From contig PEDN01001376.1 of assembly GCA_003864495.1 (NCBI GenBank), positions 62,001 to 126,000 on the forward strand: DNA of 64,000 nt, read 5' to 3'. Position 1 is the stretch's first letter; each line of letters starts with the position of its first letter. Source of the DNA: Nemopilema nomurai (lineage: Eukaryota; Cnidaria; Scyphozoa; Rhizostomeae; Rhizostomatidae). Both the position numbers and the translations under genes were made by a program. Under the pieces are notes generated by a model. The model did not search any database, was not told where the DNA came from, and was given only the letters and a program-made list of their open reading frames with translations. Shown piece by piece: positions 57,452-64,000 of the stretch.

Positions 57452-60400
57452 CTTTGAGGCAAGAAATCTCAGGTTTTCCCTGAGTACAACTTGACCCCAG
57501 ATGTTCTTCTCCAAATCCTAATCTTTGGGTTTGGTGCAAAATGTTTCGCCCAGCGGACCGGAAACCGGAAGCCGCTTGAATCCCGCGGTATCTGTCAGAA
57601 CTCGCGGCATTGGCCAATTACAACTCCGATGCAAGTCACATGATTCAGGATGCTGTGATTTTCATTTCCTATCAAATGGCGAACTAACCTCGCGGCAACA
57701 ATAAGCATCGGAATGCATGTTTCCTATGGGGGGAACAGTTTTAAACAAAGAAGGGCCTAAAAATTAGTGCAGAGCACTGTCCTAAACATAACCACGAGTA
57801 GGCCAAGGCTCAGAAAATGGTGCAGCCTGCCCTATTAATTGGCTATGGGGGTTTATGGTTTTTCTTAGACGGAGCATGGGATCATAAGCAACTTTTTCTA
57901 GGGCTCTTTCAAAGTGGTTTCAATATAAGAAAAAACACAGCCATGTTCTAGATCAATATTCCAAAGCAATGACGCCTTCTAAGATTTAAAGTCTTTTTAA
58001 CGCTGATCATGGTATTTTGACTTGAACACTGTCTTTTTGCATTTAGATGTTCTGACATGATCTTTCAATGCATGCTCTTTTTCTCCTTTTGCCGCTACCT
58101 TTTAGTCGCACCTTTTTGTCGAAATATTTCTGAAAATTCCGGTGCACTCTTGCACACCCGTGTGATGGGTGTGGTTTTGGGAGTGGTTTTGGGCGTAGTA
58201 TTGGGAGTGGCTCAAATTTACAGGGCTTCCTTACAGATGGCAAAATATATCTCTAAATTTGTTTGCAACAAGGAGTGGAAAAAGTGTGTCGTTATAAACC
58301 GCCTGAACATGTGGAAAATAGACGACTCCGGTACTTTTTAAAGTAATGTAATCAATATCAAGGATCTTAGCCACCATAAAGCAATTTTCTATTTAGAAGT
58401 AGAAGAATAATGATGATAAAGGGTCAATCCATGTCAAAGTTGAACGGCAACATAACCACAACCCCAGATTTTGATGATTTTTGGTACAAATGTTGACAAC
58501 TATGACATGAGCGTAAGCTGAAAATTTCATCTTCACACCTTCTACTATTGCAAAGCTAGATGGGATTGAAATTTCGGTAATTAAATTAAACACAATATTA
58601 ATAGACAAACAAAGACACATTTCTCATGGATTCTCTTCAGTTTGTCTCTACAGTTGATAAAATTGACTTTTGCTCCAATCGCTTTCCTTTTAAAAATTAT
58701 AGGCATTTGAATTACAGATGCTTATGGCAGTGGTAGGTAAGCTTAGTATTAAGAAATGCCAAGGTATAAAATTTTAACAAGTGGAATAACCAAATTTTAT
58801 AAAGCTTTTCAATTCTTGTGTTCGTGAACCATTATTATTTAAAATTAAAATCAGTTTCTTAAAATAAGTTATACTTGTTTTGATCCTTGATAACACGTGG
58901 GCATCGTGAAGACCCTTCCTCAATCCTTCTTATTCCTACTTTGCTTATTCTATATTTTTCCATTGCTCTCTCGCAGGAATCAACAAAGACTTGCTGGCGA
59001 TGCTTATCTAGACCATATTCTTTGCTGCCATTGATCTACAATGTTGCTACTTCCCTCTTCGTAGCAGGGCTGCTTATTGGGCGAGGGAGGCACCAATCTA
59101 TAATGGCTCGCTTCGTTAGGATATTTCCTTTAGTTCTAATGTTCTATTTAAGCTGAGGAAGTGTATTTTCAGTATCTAGATCTCAAATTTTCTAGGCCAC
59201 CTAGCCAATCATTATGATAGAATTTCGCAAGATTACTGAGTTCTGGACATTAAAAATGTGTGTAGTGGTTTATAATAAAGCTTGAGACACAGACACCCGA
59301 TAAATAATTCGTTCGAAAGACAAAGACTCTAATTTAGCAAAAGCTCAACTTTACTGGTTGATCTAAGTTTTGATCAGCAAAATCTAATTGATAATTTTGA
59401 ATCTCAATTTTTTCTAAAAAGTGCTTGTTTTGAACTTGAAAGTACCCCTTTTTATCGTAAACGTATTCTTTTTACAAAAACCTTGTTTATCATGCCCCCA
59501 TAATGCAGCAATTCACCTCGATACGAAAATGATCAATTTCAACCTCCGGAATTAGGAAAGGTTCGCGTTTATAGGCGTTCGCAGCTTTCCGGGCGGCACA
59601 CTAACAGGCCTTGGTATGAAAAAAAGGCAATTTAAATTAGTTTGTTCAGGCTAAAAAATGCGGGCAAAAAACAGAAAAAAGATTTACGTACAAGGGATGA
59701 AACATACAGTTTCCATATAACTTGCACACATTCAAGACTCACTGTGAAATTTAGTGCACACTCGAATGTGCATGTGATTGGTTGTTCTATAATCTTAGGC
59801 GTGATGCATGTTAACCATAATGTTTTGTTGATAATCGAGAGTCACGGGATAGTTGCCGTAGAATGTAGACGTGGAAAGATTGATAATATGTTAGGAGGAA
59901 CTTGTGTTGTCTTCACTGCTTCTGATCTCGTCAAGATTCAAAAGAATGTGAGGGGTTGCGATTCCTCTACAGCCAGCTCTAAAAAATTCACTGAGTTAAC
60001 TGTCTTATTGATTGGGCAGGTCAAATATAACAAAGATTGATGTTCAGTTTCAGCACAAAAGAACTACTTCTTGCATAATTGCCTTTGGCACATTCGCTCC
60101 CCTTTACCCCATCATCAAAGAACATCCTAGATTTCTTTTTTTGTATAATAATTGTATAGAAGTAGTAAAATTGCTACTAAGATTTTGTTCATCAATCAAT
60201 TCAATGTAGTCATTTGAAGAAACGATTTCCAAATTAGTTCCTAGTGAGAAGTACAATTTCTTTTATGGTCAGAACTGCAAGCCAGCATTGGAAGCATTTC
60301 AGCCATTTTCATATTAAGAGTGAAAAAATTCAACACTAGAAGTATGAAACCCTTAACAACTGAAGGGCACAAATTTATCTTAGAGTGGAAAAGGGAAAAC

Positions 60401-60850
60401 CACATTCAGATGAGAAGTATGAACCATTTTCAGGGCTGAAATGAAAAAACCATTTTCAAATAACTGGAACAAAAGTCAGTCATTGTCAGAAGTACAAAAT
60501 GAAGGTAAAAAAATTTATTGTCTTTAACAAGGACTATGCTGAAGAAAATGGATATTTTTTCTTGAACGGAGCTTTGCACTTGTACTCAGCATATCAGAGA
60601 ATGAAATGCAACATTCAATATAAAAGTGTTGTTCTGTGATGGCACTATACTCAGATCAAGCAATGAGTTATTTCTCTCATTATAACACATAACCCATTCA
60701 CCCAAATTACATTTTTTATACTGGAGAACAACTTTGCATGTTTTTGGCAAAAAGAATCAGTCAAGGAAAGACAAAAACCAAATTATATTCAAATAATATA
60801 AAATATGCTTTACAGTTATGATTAATAACAACAGCCTGTTGTCATACACA
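57452..60850. other. Laminin upstream region and gene-poor interval
   Basis: The first 200 bases upstream of the laminin ATG (to about 57650) should hold the 5' UTR and promoter; no TATA box or Inr stands out. The rest has no gene I can support. A plus-strand frame at 59642-60040 gives 132 codons but starts at TTG and shows no motif. A 15-bp G/T-rich repeat (gtggttttgggagtg type) lies at about 58160-58205. Confidence 0.4.
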
Positions 60851-60854
60851 TTAT

Positions 60855-60925
60855 GTCCCTTTCCTAGCCTCTTTATTTTTTCCAAATTTCAGTCCCTTCA
60901 TAGTTGGTTTCAATTGCTGAATGAC
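60855..60925 (-). other. OST4 3' UTR terminal exon (predicted)
   Basis: A good acceptor (tttttgttgtag) precedes 60925 on the minus strand. The exon contains AATAAA at 60877-60872, so the cleavage site should fall near 60850-60860. It pairs with the donor at 61566 just after the OST4 stop. The segment is also open (QQLKPTMKGLKFGKNK then TAA), so an unrelated terminal coding exon is an alternative, but I find no matching upstream exon. Confidence 0.5.
60872..60877 (-). terminator. Polyadenylation signal AATAAA
   Basis: tttatt on the plus strand reads AATAAA on the minus strand, within the predicted OST4 last exon. Confidence 0.5.
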
Positions 60926-61590
60926 CTACAACAAAAAACAAATCTAATGAGGTTTTTGTATTGAAGAATAAGATATGAAAAATAACTAACAGAGAATTGT
61001 TTACAGTACGAAAAATTACGTATTTTCTTGCATGCAAACAAAAGCAAAGTGGATGGATAAGAAAATGTATACACAAATTAAAAGAAGAATAAAGATAAAA
61101 ATAACTACTGTTCAAAAAAAATAATTGACTGTTGCCTGCTGTTTGACATATTCAAATAATTAAAGCTGTATAATTTGTGGCATAAAGATAGTGATGGTTG
61201 ATGTTGTGTGACTAAAGGTAAATTATAACTTCCATTATGTGCATTCAAGCTGAGAAATATATACATTCAATGTAAAGTAAAACATTCAGGCATGTTAGAA
61301 GTAACTATACAAAGCAAAGGGGTTCAAATATTGTCTAGATGCTAATTTTCAACATCTAAAAATTTTGCTTTACTCAAAGCAACATACGTAAAAATGTATC
61401 TAGTTAAAGTCAAATTTTATGACAACCTTTAAGAACTTAACAAGGCAGAACTTTTTTATTTGTCTATTGTCGGATATTACTAACACAATCAAGCATTACA
61501 TAAATGATGTCAGAAAAGTATTTGGAAAAGTATAGCAACAAAAATGGGTAATTCATTGAGACTTACATATAAGTATTTCTATGACACAAA

Positions 61591-61707
61591 TTAGTCATCC
61601 TTTTTCTTTGGGCTATTGACAGCAACATAGTGATACAACACTACCAGAAGAAAAAGACTAACACCAAGGGCATTTGCAAAAACAGCAAGTTGGTTGTCTG
61701 TAATCAT
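61591..61707 (-). CDS. OST4: Oligosaccharyltransferase subunit OST4
   Basis: The product has 38 residues, the usual size, and starts [20 protein letters not shown], continuing with a single membrane helix to [14 protein letters not shown]. It differs from the human protein at only a few positions. In the ER membrane OST4 stabilises the catalytic STT3 subunit in the complex that N-glycosylates nascent proteins. The ATG at 61707 lies one base inside an exon that starts after the acceptor ttttccag (exon 61708-61567). A donor (TATAT then GTAAGT) follows the stop by 24 bases. A longer upstream open stretch is intron read-through and was rejected as the start. Confidence 0.95.
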   Translation of the reverse strand: MITDNQLAVFANALGVSLFLLVVLYHYVAVNSPKKKDD

Positions 61708-61709
61708 CC

Positions 61710-62747
61710 TGGAAAATAATGAAAACATTTTGAAAGGTTTGATTATTAGAAAGGTTTTGGACAAAAAATGAACATGATTTGTTTGGTCATGTATGGTCAA
61801 ACAACAACTTTTAAATTTGCTTAGATATCAAATTAGTACATATTTAATAAATTTACACTTCTGTTGGTATTTTTCTCCATTTTTGACATCTTCAAATGAA
61901 AAATGACTCATTAACAGATACGTCAGAGTGAGGAAAGCCATTTCCAGAAAAAAATTTGGTAGCAAATGTTTTTTCACTGTAGCACTCAAAAGATGGATCT
62001 GCATAAAGTGCAATTTTTTTTACAATTGTCAATTCAGTGGCATGTCTATGAGCAGCCAAAAGAAATGATAAAAAGTATATGAAATACTAGAGATCTGACT
62101 TTAAATGCAGAAAGACCTCTTACACAGATAAAAAGATTCATCATCTTGAGCTATTGTACACAAGAGTGTAGCTGTACTACTCAAGAATAATTCCACTAGG
62201 TGGCTCGGAGTCACCAATCATAAGATGGTTTAAAAGAATTTCTCATGAGACTGACGCTCAAAAGATTCCATGCTTGTTGCAAACAGCTTGATTTAACAAA
62301 CACAATAAATCAGATGTGTATAATAAACAACGTCTAACGTAACGGTATGAGAGCAGTCAGAGTAATCTTATCCAGGGTACAACTACAAATACTTTGACAT
62401 AAATTCCATATCCACGTTTTTTTGTTGGATATAGCTGAAGCAATTTCTAATTACATTAAAAGTATGAAAAATTCATCTTTACAGTATTTCATTAAGTTAT
62501 TAAAGTAAAAAGCTAAGAATGTTTTTCATTGATTTAAATGCAGGGACCGTAAATCACCAGATATTTTCGACTCGTGTAATCATTATGTATCATGACAACA
62601 ACATTTGGGCCTAAATTTTGGTAAGGCCATCACTCTCGAACCAAGCATTACAAAGAAGAGAAGTGAACAAACAAACAAAACAAGATTATCAGCAAAATAG
62701 GCCCCAGCATTCAAAAACATTAATTCTTTTATTGATGTGACACTCAC
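61710..62747 (-). other. OST4 5' UTR intron
   Basis: AT-rich, no repeat or embedded gene recognised. Confidence 0.5.
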
Positions 62748-62880
62748 TTGAATTTGTGGTTCTAAAGGCAATTTCGATGTATTCGCAGAGACGTGTCGAT
62801 TGAAGAAAGAACTGAGCGAGAACGAGGTCAACAGCAACTTTCCAGACGCCGCGGAGGAGACTGTCCCAAAGCTCAAATAC
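62748..62880 (-). other. OST4 5' UTR exon (predicted)
   Basis: The exon ends at the donor CAA followed by GTGAGT (intron begins at 62747) and is locally GC-richer than its surroundings (ctccgcggcgtctgg). It would splice to the acceptor at 61709, giving a 1.04-kb 5' UTR intron. It has no ATG in a frame that makes sense. The start site near 62875 is set from the TATA-like box. Confidence 0.5.
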
Positions 62881-62899
62881 CCTCTATTCTGACTGGTAG

Positions 62900-62905
62900 T
62901 TTATA
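62900..62905 (-). promoter_or_regulatory. TATA-like box of OST4
   Basis: TATAAA on the minus strand, about 25-30 bases upstream of the predicted 5' UTR exon start. Confidence 0.35.
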
Positions 62906-64000
62906 TTGGGGCAAATGACACTTCATAAATCACTTGTCCTTTTATCAATAAGATATGATATATCGAAGATATGATTAAATGATGATAATAGTTATACATT
63001 TTAAGCCAGAACGATACGGAAAAATTTGCTTTCTGTCTATATGTCCACATAAAAGAGGAATATCAAAGATTTGTATAGAGCCCCGTTATGATGTCATTTT
63101 CCAACATTTATTCTAAATTTTTCATTTCTTTACAGGAGTTTGCATTTAAAGGGGACATGCAAATTTACCCCAAAAAAGTTATCATGAAACCTTTCCGAAT
63201 TAAACGTGAACGCGTTCCATTATAATCTCGAAGTATTTCAAAATATGTATATGTTATACAGATTTGAATAGGAAACTGAGAACTGCTACGTGTTATGCAA
63301 AGATATTGTAAAGAAAATCGAAGTTTTGATATCTAGGACCAGAAAAAATAATCAAAAGTAGATCGAGTTGATGATCAAAAAACAATGTCCAGAGATGAGT
63401 ACGACAAGATAAGAGACAAATAACGGTAATGATTGATAATATGCTACAAATTAACACCAGAAAAATAAAAACCTTGTTAGTAATAAAATTAAAGCCACAT
63501 AGCGCCACCAAAGCCCACAATACAAAACTATATATGTCTTAAATTGGTATAAAAATATCTAGAGTCTCGTTACGTTGTTATAAGATGAGAAGGCAATACA
63601 CGGCTATCAACCAGAGTAGATGGTAGCTTAATGCGTGAAACTATAGCAAATTCTTGGCTATAATGTCATCAAGTCAGGCATATCTAGCTTGGTCTATCGT
63701 ATCACAATGCGTATTATAAATGCCCTTGATTGTCTCATAAACGGACATTAAGTGTTTAGAACAAAAGAGAAATTAATACAGTAAAATGCGTTACACAACA
63801 GAGCATTCGTAGGTGGTACTTCAAGGGATACAGAATCGAAGTATATGTCAAAAAAATGAATTTCTACATCTATTGATGCTCTTTCGATACAACGAATAAA
63901 AAAAACTTGTAGAAGATGCAATAACCTGCAAGCGTAATTTAGATACATGAAACTAGGGAAAATGAACCATTAAAGAGTACTAATGGAACGAAAATAAACA
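62906..64000. other. Right flank, nothing recognised
   Basis: AT-rich sequence with only short frames on either strand and no repeat, RNA gene or splice-linked coding segment that I can see. Confidence 0.4.

Noticed and set aside
59642..60040. 132-codon plus-strand frame
   Set aside because: Begins at TTG, no domain or signal recognised, no clear splice sites.
61708..61800. Longer N-terminus for OST4
   Set aside because: It crosses a clear acceptor (ttttccag), and the known protein starts at MITD.
62583..62876. 97-codon minus-strand frame upstream of OST4
   Set aside because: Starts at TTG and runs through the predicted donor at 62747; better explained as the 5' UTR exon.

Overview
The window is metazoan nuclear DNA. 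It is AT-rich, and its main gene is split into many coding exons by canonical GT-AG introns, with transposons and minisatellites lying in the introns. It contains one giant basement-membrane gene (laminin alpha), one tiny housekeeping gene (OST4) and a tandem segmental repeat carrying a single-exon transporter gene. The mix of Harbinger, hAT, integrase-type and Penelope/hammerhead-like repeats suggests an early-branching invertebrate such as a cnidarian. That placement is inference; no marker gene fixes it.

Layout. (1) Positions 1-13798 hold two full copies and one truncated copy of a 6.3-kb tandem unit. Each full unit carries a major-facilitator transporter gene (SVOP-like), a fold-back repeat, a decayed transposon with an integrase-like fragment and long inverted ends, an unrecognised small minus-strand reading frame and a 15-bp minisatellite. 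The transporter is intact in copy 1 (1238-2572) and frameshifted in copy 2. (2) 13799-16968 shows no recognisable gene. (3) 16973-18463 is a 20-bp satellite with about 74 copies and a 520-bp higher-order pattern. (4) 18821-57451, minus strand, is a complete laminin alpha gene. I resolved 49 coding exons with matching intron phases; they total 11,523 nt, or 3,840 codons plus stop. Order: signal peptide, LN, LEa, domain IVb-like globule, LEb, L4 (laminin B), LEc, coiled coil with an unusual RGD/Pro-Thr insert, LG1-3, Thr-rich linker, LG4-5. (5) 60855-62880, minus strand, is OST4, the 38-residue oligosaccharyltransferase subunit, with an intron in each UTR. (6) 57452-60850 and 62906-64000 hold no gene I can support.

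The laminin chain would be secreted and assemble through its coiled coil with beta and gamma chains; LN domains polymerise the network and LG domains bind cell receptors. OST4 acts in the ER on N-glycosylation, which laminins need, but the adjacency is probably incidental.

Most notable signals: an exon-internal 18-bp repeat in laminin whose canonical unit is open in all six frames and which has eight frame-breaking short units summing to -15; an RGD plus RNRR insert in the laminin coiled-coil region; a satellite with higher-order structure beside the laminin 3' end; a Harbinger element with a nested hAT MITE, both with target-site duplications; fossil duplicates of a laminin exon boundary; and a hammerhead-core-like motif.
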